Source of the DNA: Baffinella frigidus
Taxonomy: Eukaryota; Cryptophyceae; Cryptomonadales; Baffinellaceae
Direction of reading: 5' to 3'
Length of the DNA stretch: 10,036 bases
Assembly (NCBI GenBank): GCA_026770585.1
Contig: MU646505.1
Span: forward strand, 321,676-331,711
This document shows, in pieces, positions 1-7,043 of the stretch. A model generated the notes under the pieces. That model did not search any database and was not told where the DNA came from. It was given only the letters and a program-made list of their open reading frames with translations. Within the stretch, counting starts at the first letter, position 1. Every line of letters starts with the position of its first letter. Both the position numbers and the translations under genes were made by a program.

Positions 1-64
<64 letters not shown>
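1..64. repeat. TA dinucleotide microsatellite
   Basis: An uninterrupted TA repeat of about 32 units runs from the window edge until it breaks at aaacatg. It lies upstream of the first recognisable exon, so it is probably inside an intron of the gene that follows. Its true length is unknown because it is cut by the window start, and such tracts are often mis-sized in assemblies. Confidence 0.97.
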
Positions 65-67
<3 letters not shown>

Positions 68-119
68 ATGATGGCTGTTTCAAGATGAGACTGGTGCTAA
101 ACCGAGAAGCGTAAAGCAG

Positions 120-2691
120 GAGGCGGAGGGGTCGGCACTGCCGGCAGGCCAGCTGCGCAAGATCCTCGACGCCCAGGTCATGAGCCTCACGCACCACTCT
201 TTCTTCTGCCTTTTGCCTCGGCCTCGCTTTTCCTGCTGCGAACAACGCCTGCGCGGATTAGTCAACTACCTTGTGCAGACATGGCCGGATTCGTCAACGC
301 TCCCACCCTGTCCCTAAATTATACACCCTGAACCCTAGACCCTCACCCCTCACCCCTCACCCCTCACCCTGGATCGCAGGTGTCAGTGAAGCAGGGGATT
401 GCGGACCGGGAGAAGGAGTACGACCGAGTGGCGATGCAGGTCGTTCCCTCTCTCGCCTCGGCAATCACTCTCTCGCCGTATCCAAAATGTACACACAGTT
501 TCCGCTCTAGGTCGTTCCCTCTCTCGCCGCAGTCGAATATTTTTTCACCCCTTCCACTCGAGGCTGGAAGAGAGAACTGTTTTAAAAATATTTTTTTGCT
601 CAAGGTCGTAGTTTCAGGCAAGGTAAGGTGGTCGCGTGACCAAGGCCAGTACAAAACTAGGTCGTGTCACTACAAATCGTTCCTTTTCTGGCCGCGGGTG
701 GTTATGAAATGATGACCAGCCTCATGAACAGGTCTTGATGACTAACCAGAAAGCAACACACCAGGGGGAGGCGGAGATGCTGAAGCGCGAGATCGCCGAG
801 GACGAGCGGAAGGGGTGGGTGGACAAGCGCACCTCCCAGCGCACCCGCATGGAGCAGCTCGACGCCCAGATGCGCGAGAAGGTACCACGCCATCCCCGAG
901 ACCGAGAACCGAGAACCTCAAAGCTGGGAAGCCAAGGAAGCTAAGGAAGCTAAGGAAGCTAAGGGGAATTCTGGAGCAGGTGGCGGTGTGAGGATGTAGA
1001 AAGTGTTTCTGGGATTTGGGTTTCCGGGAGGATGTTGTTGTGGGTGGTCCATGCACCTGGACTGCCGATGGTACCTTGTTAGGAGGGCGGACTGGCCGTT
1101 TTCGAAGCAGCGGCAGTTGACTAACCATGCCTTCTCCTGGTACTAACCTCGGCACCTCCCCGGTGCAACCCCGCCGCGCGGATCAGTCAACTGAGTCTGT
1201 GTTGGCAGGTGGCGCGGGTGGACGGGACGTTTTCGGCGATCTGCAACTTCCCGCGGAAAGACAAGGACGTGATGTCGCAGCAGCAGGATCGCGACACTCT
1301 TCGCCAGAACCGCGTCGAGCAGTCGTCGGCCAACCAGGTCCCAGGGCCCCCCCCGAATCTCCCATCATACGGATAAACCCTAATAAACCTTAATATGCCC
1401 TGGACCATGAACTCTTCGTAAACCCTTCCCAACCCCTAAACCCTAAACCCTGAACCCTAACAGCACCACCAAGTCAACCCTGAGCCCTCAACCATGAACC
1501 ATTCCTCCACCCTAACAACACCACCCCGTAAACCCTACGCCCTCACCCATCAACTCTTCCTAAACCCCAAGGCGTAACGTTGTCCCCTGCTGAAGCCTGA
1601 GTCCTGCAGGTGGGGCCAGAAGATGGTCGAGGAGAGGCGAGGCGGCCACACCAGAATCCGGAATGAGGGCGCTATTTACGGCCGATGTGTAGTCTGTGTC
1701 AAGTAACTTTTCATTGCCGTTGGAGCCATTCTAGGCGAAATGAGCCCAGGCTCGACGTTGGAGCACCCAATCCTGGTGCAAATGTTGACAACCCTGCATG
1801 TAAATAGACCTCTCTAAAATTCTCGAGTGGGGCCCGAGTCCTTCCTGAGCGGTAAGCCGAACCCTTGCTGACGCCCTCCCCTCCTGCAGGCGCGGGGACA
1901 GAGGATAATCGAAGAGAGGAGGTCAGAGTACAAACAGGACATGGACGATCTCACGGACGTCATGCAGGCCTGCCCCCCATCCGAAACCTCAATTCCTACG
2001 CCCCAAAAAACCCTCCCATGCGACAAGCAGGCAGCCACGCGTGACTGACAGACAGCACGTTGACCTGCTGCTAGCGAACCCGGGGAACTGTCCCTGGGCT
2101 ACACGCCGTGTCGGCGTCGGCGCAACCCCTTCCGCAAGGGTGCTGGTGGGGGACGCTGCTGCGATAAAAAAATCGGGGTGGAGCCGCGTTTCGGTTTGGA
2201 TTTCTTGCCGTTGTGGGAAAAAAATTTGGTCATCTAGACGCTTCCTGGGGGTCAACGCGACTCTCAAAGCCCTTCCCCAGGGGGGGCAAATGACGGGAGG
2301 CTGGCAGTGTGCGGGGATGGCAGGCGCTGACTGTGTGGTGTGCGGGGATGGCAGGCTTTGGAGGAGGAACAGAACGACGTGTTCAACAACAAGATGAAAC
2401 AGAAGGCTCTCAACAAGAAGACGTGGCAGGCCCAGATGGCTGTCAAGAAGAGCGCCGTCAACGCCGAGGTGCGGGGCCCCCCGCCCCCTTTTGAGTTTCC
2501 CGAGAGTAGCCAAAACCCTGAAACCTGAATCCTGAAACATGAAACATGAAACATGAAACATGAAACCTTAAACCCTAAACCCTAAACCGCAGGTGTCGGA
2601 GCCATTGTACTCAACGTCGCTGCGGGTTGGCGAAGCAGACGCGTCGCTCTTCCGCACAATCCGCCCCACCACTATGGATTCAAACTCGTAG
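120..2691 (+). CDS. Multi-exon gene for a coiled-coil-like protein (3' part; 5' end outside window)
   Basis: Exons inferred by eye: 120-176, 380-439, 732-881, 1209-1337, 1890-1967, 2355-2468 and 2593-2691 (TAG stop 2689-2691). Each starts after a cag acceptor and each length is a multiple of three, so all introns are phase 0 and the frame stays open for 228 residues. Donors are CAG|gtcatg, CAG|gtcgtt, AAG|gtacca, CAG|gtccca, CAG|gcctgc (a GC donor; the GT alternative is 1959) and GAG|gtgcgg. The protein is rich in E, K, R and Q. A module recurs: LRKILDAQVSVK (exons 1-2) and RMEQLDAQMREK (exon 3). Exons 5-6 carry GQRIIEERR and ALEEEQNDVFNNKMKQK. The tail is less charged and begins VSEPLYSTSLRVGEAD. 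This is the style of ciliary or cytoskeletal coiled-coil proteins, but I recognise no family. No start codon is visible; the first exon's left edge (gtaaagcag|GAG) is the least certain boundary. Confidence 0.8.
177..379 (+). other. Intron with degenerate telomere-like repeat
   Basis: This intron starts gtcatg and ends ggatcgcag. Its 3' half (about 312-370) is a run of ccctgaa, ccctaga and ccctcac units, which are degenerate forms of CCCTAAA. They form a C-rich tract just before the acceptor and may serve as its polypyrimidine region. Confidence 0.65.
438..528 (+). repeat. 20-nt direct repeat including the splice donor
   Basis: The 20-nt segment aggtcgttccctctctcgcc occurs at 438-457, where it contains the donor of the second exon, and again at 509-528. 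The copies are 71 nt apart. The second copy offers a duplicate donor-like site inside the intron. The rest of the intron (to 731) is AT-rich with long T runs near 540-597 and holds nothing else I recognise. Confidence 0.85.
882..1208 (+). other. Intron with short aaggaagct repeat
   Basis: The intron begins gtacca and ends gttggcag. It contains four imperfect copies of ggaagctaa at about 929-963. The motif ttgactaacc near 1117 and gatcagtcaactgag near 1181 could serve as branch-point regions, judged only by resemblance to the CTAAC/CTGAC type. Confidence 0.55.
1338..1889 (+). other. Longest intron: degenerate telomere-like repeats plus an exon-like segment
   Basis: From about 1375 to 1570 the sequence is dominated by ccctaa, ccctgaa and related units, including consecutive CCCTAAA units near 1434-1452. 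After the exon-like block at 1610 the remainder (1690-1880) shows no repeats or coding signal that I can see. The block at 1610 is listed separately. Confidence 0.6.
1610..1683 (+). pseudogene. Exon-like segment resembling the 1890 exon, out of frame
   Basis: Both 1610 and 1890 follow a tcctgcag acceptor. Read from the second base, this block gives WGQKMVEERR; the 1890 exon gives RGQRIIEERR. The 27 aligned bases differ at six positions and the amino acid changes are mostly conservative. However, after the cag acceptor this block is two bases shorter before the conserved stretch, so joining it to the preceding phase-0 exon meets a stop. An upstream gag acceptor at 1600 would restore the frame (SCRWGQKMVEERR), but then no clear phase-0 donor follows before the TAA stop. 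It may be a decayed duplicate exon or a real exon whose limits I cannot fix. Confidence 0.5.
2307..2356 (+). repeat. Direct repeat duplicating a splice acceptor
   Basis: The 19-nt segment gtgtgcggggatggcaggc occurs at 2307-2325 and 2338-2356, 31 nt apart. Each copy contains a ggcag|gc acceptor. The downstream copy leads directly into the open exon (ALEEEQ). The upstream copy, if used, would add gcgctgactg, which brings an in-frame TGA. Confidence 0.85.
2508..2590 (+). repeat. GAAACAT and CCCTAAA repeats abutting the last acceptor
   Basis: Four exact GAAACAT units (2534-2561) are followed by gaaacctta and then consecutive CCCTAAA units ending at ccgcag, the acceptor of the last exon. The telomere-like units lie within a few bases of the splice site. 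Confidence 0.85.
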
Positions 2692-2732
2692 CGCCCAGCC
2701 AGGGAGCGGGTGCTGTCAAATGCGTAGCGCGC

Positions 2733-2813
2733 AGGGGGGCTTGGGGTGTCGATAAGGGGCTGGGGGTGTCGATTTGTCGGGGGGGTGTAGGTGTGCGGGG
2801 GTCGGGGGGCGGC
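2733..2813 (+). repeat. G-rich tract after the first gene, G-quadruplex potential
   Basis: About eight runs of four to seven G occur in 81 bases starting roughly 40 nt after the stop codon. The phrase ggggtgtcgat occurs twice (about 2744 and 2763). The composition meets the usual pattern for intramolecular G-quadruplexes in the RNA-like strand of the upstream gene. A role in 3' end formation is inference. Confidence 0.6.
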
Positions 2814-3024
2814 TACGCACACGTAGAGTAGTGGTGAGGGCGGCGAGGGGTGGGGTGCGTGGGACCACGGTACATAGGGTAGGCCCGTAGGTATCTATGA
2901 GCAAGGTCTCCCTGTTCATCGGTGTGCGTTTTCATAAAGTGAAGAACACGAAGACGGATCCGGACCTTAATAAGAACATGCAGGTCAGCCTCGAATCCGG
3001 TCCACGTACATGTCTTGCCATTCA
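2814..3024. other. Intergenic, no gene seen
   Basis: Open frames here are short and lack exon-like codon use. Scattered aagaacac/aagaacat motifs occur (about 2943-2980), resembling those in the inverted-repeat element immediately downstream, so this may be degraded relatives of that element. Confidence 0.4.
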
Positions 3025-3246
3025 AGGGTATCCGTGTACAGGGGTATCTGGGCTATCATAAGAACACGGGTGCTCCGACATCAGTCGGTGTCTGCTTTCT
3101 TAAATGAGCACATGTACCAGAGGTTTGACTCGACGCAATATGTAGTCAACCCTATGGTACTAAATTAACAAAACGGGGGTCCCAAATCCTGTCTGTGTTC
3201 TTAAGGTGTGTTTTCTTGTAGCTCAGATACCCCTGTACAGTACCCT
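3025..3246. mobile_element. MITE-like inverted-repeat element (222 bp)
   Basis: The left arm core tgtacaggggtatctgggct (3035-3054) matches the reverse complement of 3220-3239 at 19 of 20 positions. Outside the cores, agggta (3025-3030) pairs with taccct (3241-3246). Inside, ataagaacac (3058-3067) pairs with the gtgttcttaa region near 3195. The interior has no coding potential. Size, terminal inverted repeats and lack of an ORF fit a non-autonomous DNA transposon. I see no clear target-site duplication, so the exact ends and superfamily are open. Confidence 0.65.
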
Positions 3247-3640
3247 CGCGTTTTCTGGTGTCAAAGACGAGAGGCTGCTGAGAGAGGCGGTGCTGAGTTC
3301 ACATGACACAACACCACACGCCGCACACCGCGTGCAGTGTGCTTGACAACGGGGCCAGAGGCGAGAGGTCACTGTGCCAGAGGCGTGATGTCAAGGGGGG
3401 GGGCGGGCAGGTGCGGCGGGTGGTGGTGAATGAAAAGGCAAGGCTGTGAAAAGGCAAGACTGAGGCTCTCACTGCTCCCACGCTTTTAGCGCTGGCTCTG
3501 CTCTAGATACAGGTTACTTACATGTCATCGACACCTCCCTAAAATCTAGATGCAGAAACCCTCACCCACATGGATGACTCCGGTACATTCTTCGAATAAT
3601 GAAGTCATTTTCCTGCACTGTTTCAGGCTTTATTTGAAAC
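3247..3640. other. Intergenic, no gene seen
   Basis: Contains a poly-G run with flanking G-rich sequence (about 3396-3430) and a repeated gaaaaggcaag (about 3431 and 3449). The few open frames are short and proline- or cysteine-rich in ways typical of chance reading. Confidence 0.45.
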
Positions 3641-3646
3641 ACAGAA

Positions 3647-3664
3647 AAGGGGCTGCGCCCTTTC
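3647..3664. other. Short inverted repeat in the 3' flank of the minus-strand gene
   Basis: aaaggg and cccttt pair as a six-base stem around a gctgcg loop. It lies about 130 bases beyond the stop codon of the minus-strand ORF, probably in its 3' untranslated region or just after. Function unknown. Confidence 0.4.
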
Positions 3665-3795
3665 CTCGAGCAGTCTGCGTGCGTGCTTCACAAGCAGTGC
3701 TCTTCAAGGGAGTCCCACACCACAGGAGAGTACACCCGTCAACATTCAATAATCCAGTTCTCGCGATAGGCCGTAGCCGTGGCGTAGTTGCACGC

Positions 3796-4671
3796 TTAGT
3801 TGCCCGTGTTTGACGCAGTGCCGTTCCGCTTGTTTCCCCCCTTCTTAGCGATGGACTTGCCCTGCTTCCGGCCTCCCCCCTGCCCGCCCCGCTCCCCCCG
3901 TGCATCCTCTCTCGCATCCATGCCGGCCCTCTTGGCGTTGCGCGCCTGCTGCAGCTTGGCCCCCTGCTTGGAGTGCCGCAGGACAACGCCCTTGAGCCGC
4001 AGCCCCCGGTTGTACTGCCCGCCCCCCGCCATGACGTAGTGGCTCGCTGTGTGGTGCACGATGGCGCGCCTGTCGGCATTGTCGGCGGCGTCCTGCCTGT
4101 GGTAGTACTGGGCCGGCAGGGCCTTGCTGCTGCTCTCCTTCTTGCTGGCACGCGCGAACGCCCGGCTCATGAAGCTCTTACACTTCCTCTCCCTGGCGAG
4201 GGCGATTCCCTGTGGAGTCCCCACGCCCAAGGCGAGGCCGAGGTTCATGCCGCGGAGCCGGTTCCCGATGCGCCGCATCTCCAGCGTTTTGACGCGCCGC
4301 GCAGCCTGCATGTCAGCATTTGTGGCAGCGCCCTCCTCCACCGGTTGTTGCACGTCCGAGGCGATGCTGCTGTTCTCCTCCGGCCAGACACGCTGCGCCG
4401 GCGCCACCTCCTCTTTGGCCCCCGCCTCCTCCGACTCTTGCGCGGCCCGCGGCGAGCTTGCGCGCCCGGCCGTGAGCTTGGGCGGCGGCTGTTGCGCGAC
4501 CGGGGGCGGCTTTGACTTTGCCTCAGTCTGCTTGCGCCGGGCGGCGAGCTTCTCGGCAAGGCGCTCGCGCGCGTCCATACCGGCGTGTCCCTGCGCCTTC
4601 TTCCCCCCGATGGCATCCGGCGTGTAGTCCTCGTAGACCTGGCCGTTCGGCGTCGCGTAGAAGAGAACCAT
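3796..4671 (-). CDS. Basic, low-complexity protein of unknown family (291 aa)
   Basis: The first ATG of the frame is at 4671-4669 and the stop is TAA at 3798-3796. The open frame runs upstream of the ATG, but only through cag|GTGGAGAGG-ATG, which looks like an intron acceptor in a 5' leader. The N-terminus MVLFYATPNGQVYEDYTPDA is the least biased part. Residues about 31-50 are helical and charged, followed by a P/Q/A/E-rich linker (about 50-125) and a basic middle (MRRIGNRLRGMNLG). The C-terminus from about 250 is rich in R, G and K (GERGGQGGGRKQGK), suggesting RNA or DNA binding. The phrase AGMDARE occurs twice (residues 30-36 and 249-255), a small internal repeat. GC-rich codon use matches the neighbouring exons. 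No catalytic motif, signal peptide or membrane span is visible. It is head-to-head with the 5400 ORF. The uninterrupted frame supports a real gene; the function is unknown. Confidence 0.65.
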   Translation of the reverse strand: MVLFYATPNGQVYEDYTPDAIGGKKAQGHAGMDARERLAEKLAARRKQTEAKSKPPPVAQQPPPKLTAGRASSPRAAQESEEAGAKEEVAPAQRVWPEENSSIASDVQQPVEEGAATNADMQAARRVKTLEMRRIGNRLRGMNLGLALGVGTPQGIALARERKCKSFMSRAFARASKKESSSKALPAQYYHRQDAADNADRRAIVHHTASHYVMAGGGQYNRGLRLKGVVLRHSKQGAKLQQARNAKRAGMDAREDARGERGGQGGGRKQGKSIAKKGGNKRNGTASNTGN

Positions 4672-4785
4672 CCTCTCCACCTGCGATGAACCCTGCCGGG
4701 TTTCAGTCAACTCCAGAAACAAAATTCCGAGCTCGTACAGGCAAAATCTGCACTTTCACTGAAACTTGTTCTCAGGATGGCCCTG

Positions 4786-4908
4786 CTTTAGGTCCTTAAG
4801 GTTTTAAATTCTCCCAACATGGCCCAACGGCACGCCTTTCCGTAGAAAAGATCTGCAGAGAAAGAATTTTTGCTTTCGGATCGCGTTTAGCTCTCCAGTG
4901 CAGAGGCT
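4786..4908 (+). repeat. Dispersed repeat, copy A
   Basis: Runs from ctttaggtccttaagg through ctcccaacatggcccaacgg to ctctccagtgcagagg. The same order of blocks, with substitutions, occurs at 5104-5220 and, inverted, at 6598-6724, with partial copies at 7289-7342 (inverted) and 7685-7738. This copy lies about 115 bases upstream of the minus-strand ATG at 4671, so it may be its promoter region or an element inserted there. Confidence 0.8.
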
Positions 4909-5103
4909 TCCTTTCGGATTTGTCAAGCTACTGTCAGGGGCTGCATGCCCAATCCTCAGGTTGTGAGGACTCTAGCACCAAACGAGAACACCTACTTGAC
5001 AGGATTGCGCCAAACCTCCCGGCGCTGAGGATCGCAGCAGAAACCGGCTAAAGGGTAGTTCTCAAGTGGGGCATTTGAGGTAGACCAACGAGTTGGTGTG
5101 TGT

Positions 5104-5220
5104 CCTTTAGGTTCTTTTAGGTCTTTTAGGTTTTAAATGCTCCCAACGTATGCCAACGACACGCCCTTTCGTAGAAACTTCAATTCTAGAAAGGATCCGC
5201 AGAAAAAGCATTTTTGTTTC
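5104..5220 (+). repeat. Dispersed repeat, copy B
   Basis: The cctttagg unit is present about three times (5104-5131), followed by ttttaaatgctcccaacg, cgacacgccctttcgtagaaa and a gcagaaaaagcatttttg end. A short insertion relative to copies A and C falls near 5179-5190. It ends about 180 bases before the ATG at 5400. Confidence 0.75.
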
Positions 5221-5399
5221 ATTGAATTATCTCGAAAAGTGGATGATTGTGGTACACATTTTAAAAATGCGTTGGGGCGTTTTACATGCAACAACCCTCC
5301 TCGAGACCGTAGCCACACGGTGGACTATGAAACTTTCATCAAAAGTCAACTTATCTGAAGACAATCACTTTAAGCCTGGAATCGCCTGCACTCTGTGCA

Positions 5400-6047
5400 A
5401 TGGAAGGGACGCTGTATTTTGCAATCTTCTCCAAAGCCAGGGACACGCCTCTTTTGCGGGAAATTTCGAAGCACATTTCTGAGCGGATGAAAACAGCCTG
5501 GACCGCCGCGCGCGACGACCCTTCGAGCAACTTGTTCATAGCGCATCTCTCGGAGGAGGCGCGGGAGAACAAGTCCATCTACGCGACTGGCGTCGGGATC
5601 GCCAAGCAGGAGGCACTGGCTCTCGAGCGGGCACTCTGGCGGGCCAGCTCGGATGGGCTCGCAGCGATAGAGGGGTGGAAGCGGGGGGTGGAGGCGAATG
5701 CCAAGGCGAAGCAGGAGTTGCAGGAGCGGAGGATTGCGGCAGTAGCGGAGGAGCGGGAGCGGGTGGTGGAGCAACGGAGGATTGCGCGGGAGGCGAGGGA
5801 TACCGCGTGGCAGGCAGGAGCGGGGGAGCGGGCGCGGGATGCACGGGAGGGTGATGAGCGGGCACTCGCGTGGCAGGCAGGAGCGGGGGAGCGGGCGCGG
5901 GAGAGTGATGAGCGGGCACTCGAGTGGGAGGCAGGAGCGGGGGAGCGGGCGCGGGAGGTGGAGCAAGGGAGGATTGCGCGGGAAGCGCGGGAGGCGAAGG
6001 CGAAGGAGCAGAAACTTTCCAAAAAACGCAAAGCAAAAGTCAGATGA
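5400..6047 (+). CDS. E/A/R-rich helical repeat protein of unknown family (215 aa)
   Basis: ATG at 5400 and TGA at 6045-6047. Residues 1-95 are of mixed composition (MEGTLYFAIFSKARDTPLLR..., with LFIAHLSEEAREN at 45-57) and look like a small globular or helical domain. From about residue 100 to 205 the protein is almost entirely E, A, R, Q and G and should form a long charged helix. A unit W(Q/E)AGAGERAR begins at W137, W158 and W176, and RIAREAR occurs at about 127 and 191, so the second half arose by internal duplication. The tail KEQKLSKKRKAKVR is strongly basic and could act as a nuclear signal. The opposite strand is also open through the repeat because of its composition; the plus strand is preferred because its first 95 residues look like ordinary protein. 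I recognise no family. A G-rich tract begins just after the stop. Confidence 0.65.
   Translation: MEGTLYFAIFSKARDTPLLREISKHISERMKTAWTAARDDPSSNLFIAHLSEEARENKSIYATGVGIAKQEALALERALWRASSDGLAAIEGWKRGVEANAKAKQELQERRIAAVAEERERVVEQRRIAREARDTAWQAGAGERARDAREGDERALAWQAGAGERARESDERALEWEAGAGERAREVEQGRIAREAREAKAKEQKLSKKRKAKVR
5809..5988 (+). repeat. In-frame coding repeat (WQAGAGERAR units)
   Basis: Three copies of a unit beginning tggcaggcaggagcggggga (or tgggaggcagg) start at 5808, 5871 and 5925. Spacing is 63 and then 54 bases, both multiples of three, so copy-number changes keep the frame. Confidence 0.85.
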
Positions 6048-6052
6048 GAGAG

Positions 6053-6096
6053 AGGGGGGAGGGTGGAGAGGGAGGGGAGGGGGGAGGGAGGGGCGG
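6053..6096 (+). repeat. G-rich tract after the 5400 ORF, G-quadruplex potential
   Basis: Starting six bases after the stop codon there are several runs of three to six G separated by one to three bases. The strand and position relative to the gene match the G-rich tract after the first gene. Confidence 0.65.
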
Positions 6097-6597
6097 CACC
6101 AAAGGACCTATTTGAAACATAAACTTCATTTCCGTACCCCCCTCGTGCCAGAGAGGACCAGACGGCGATTAGTTGAGTCCTCCCGACGCTCAGCGTAAGT
6201 TCGGGACGTGCTGTCGCGCAACTGTATGTGGAGGCGAATCGCTAAGAGTAGCTGTACCTAGGTAGACCCTTACGGAGACGAGTCGATCCCCATGTGTCTC
6301 TGCACAGCTACATTCTGTACAGCCCGGGGGAAACCCTTACACATCCACCTCTCTCACTCTCTCGCTCGCTGACTTCCGTACATTGGGGGAAACCTCTCCA
6401 TGCGTTTGGTTTGACATCTGACTCACACCTTTTGAAATCTTATGGGGTATCCGTGACTGGAGCTCATATGCTTCACCATGGGATACCATGAGCCTCAGAA
6501 CAAGGCTGACTTGGGTTCGGTGCGTGGGCGGGCATGGTCACCAATTGGTATACCTCCAAACACCCCAAGAGAACCACCCTGTATCCCCTCTTCACGA
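6097..6597. other. Intergenic, no gene seen
   Basis: Probably begins with the 3' untranslated region of the 5400 gene (tatttgaaacataaacttcatt). Two similar gggggaaaccct/gggggaaacctct phrases occur near 6326 and 6385. At 6567-6580 aagagaaccaccct matches, at 13 of 14 bases, the start-codon region of the minus-strand gene (4661-4674). The open frames are short and unconvincing. Confidence 0.45.
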
Positions 6598-6724
6598 GCC
6601 TCTGCGCTGGAGAGCGAAACGCGATCCGAGAGCAAAAAATGCTTTCGCTGCAGTCCTTTCTACGGAAGGGCGTGTCGTTGGGCTATGTTGGGCGAAATTA
6701 AAACCTAAAGGACCTAAAGGACCA
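6598..6724 (-). repeat. Dispersed repeat, copy C (inverted)
   Basis: Read on the minus strand it follows copy A closely from the two cctttagg units through cgcccaacatagcccaacgacacgcc-type sequence, ctgcagcgaaagcatttttt, and on to ctctccagcgcagaggct, where similarity to A stops abruptly. A and C share their right boundary, which suggests a real element edge. Confidence 0.8.
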
Positions 6725-7043
6725 AGAAACGTGCGTGCTGCTGTATGACGTTCATTAAAGCTCCATAAGCTCCATGTCCCTATGTCGAGGTGGAGGCGAG
6801 CAAGCTTCAAGTATGGGTCGTCGCGAACAACCGAAAAGGGGGGGCGCATCACTGCACCACGGGAGAAAGGGGCTCGGTTCAACCCCTGTGGGTAGTTCCG
6901 GGGAGCTCATCCGTAGATCCTTCCCATCTCCTCAAGAGTGAGGTGGGCGTGGCCTTCGATGTGAGTGTAAAATAAAGCACCAAAGCACCATCTGAAGGGG
7001 GTTACTAATAAGTTAGCAGGCGTTTTGTGTGGTAACATGATGG
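6725..7043. other. Intergenic, no gene seen
   Basis: Contains a duplicated agctccat (about 6757-6775), a run of seven G near 6838 and an AATAAA at 6971-6976 that would suit a plus-strand polyadenylation signal, though no gene precedes it closely. ggttcaacccc near 6876 resembles a tRNA B box, but no cloverleaf can be folded around it. Confidence 0.35.

Larger units (their letters stand above)
4672..5399. promoter_or_regulatory. Divergent intergenic region between two ORFs
   Basis: 728 bases separate the start codons at 4671 (-) and 5400 (+), so the promoters of both ORFs should lie here. It contains repeat copies A and B in the same orientation and a short gggc-tgcat-gccc hairpin near 4937-4950. 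I cannot identify a TATA box or transcription start. The open frames within copy B on the plus strand appear to be chance reading of repeat sequence. Confidence 0.45.

Noticed and set aside
1989-2561. 190-residue minus-strand open frame
   Set aside because: It spans an exon, introns and telomere-like repeats of the plus-strand gene; its N-terminus (MFHVSCFMFQ) is just the translated GAAACAT repeat.
3973-4627. Two plus-strand open frames over the minus-strand gene
   Set aside because: Antisense readings of GC-rich coding sequence; rich in L, P and A with no coherent domain, while the minus-strand frame is longer and covers the whole region.
5137-5482. Plus-strand open frames upstream of the 5400 ORF
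   Set aside because: They lie in dispersed repeat copy B and its flank; other copies of the repeat break these frames.
5370-6036. Minus-strand open frames rich in proline and leucine or alanine/serine
   Set aside because: They are complements of the GAG/GCG-rich coding repeat of the 5400 ORF and depend on its composition.
6865-6900. Possible tRNA gene (ggttcaacccc resembling a B box)
   Set aside because: No A box or acceptor and anticodon stems can be paired around it.
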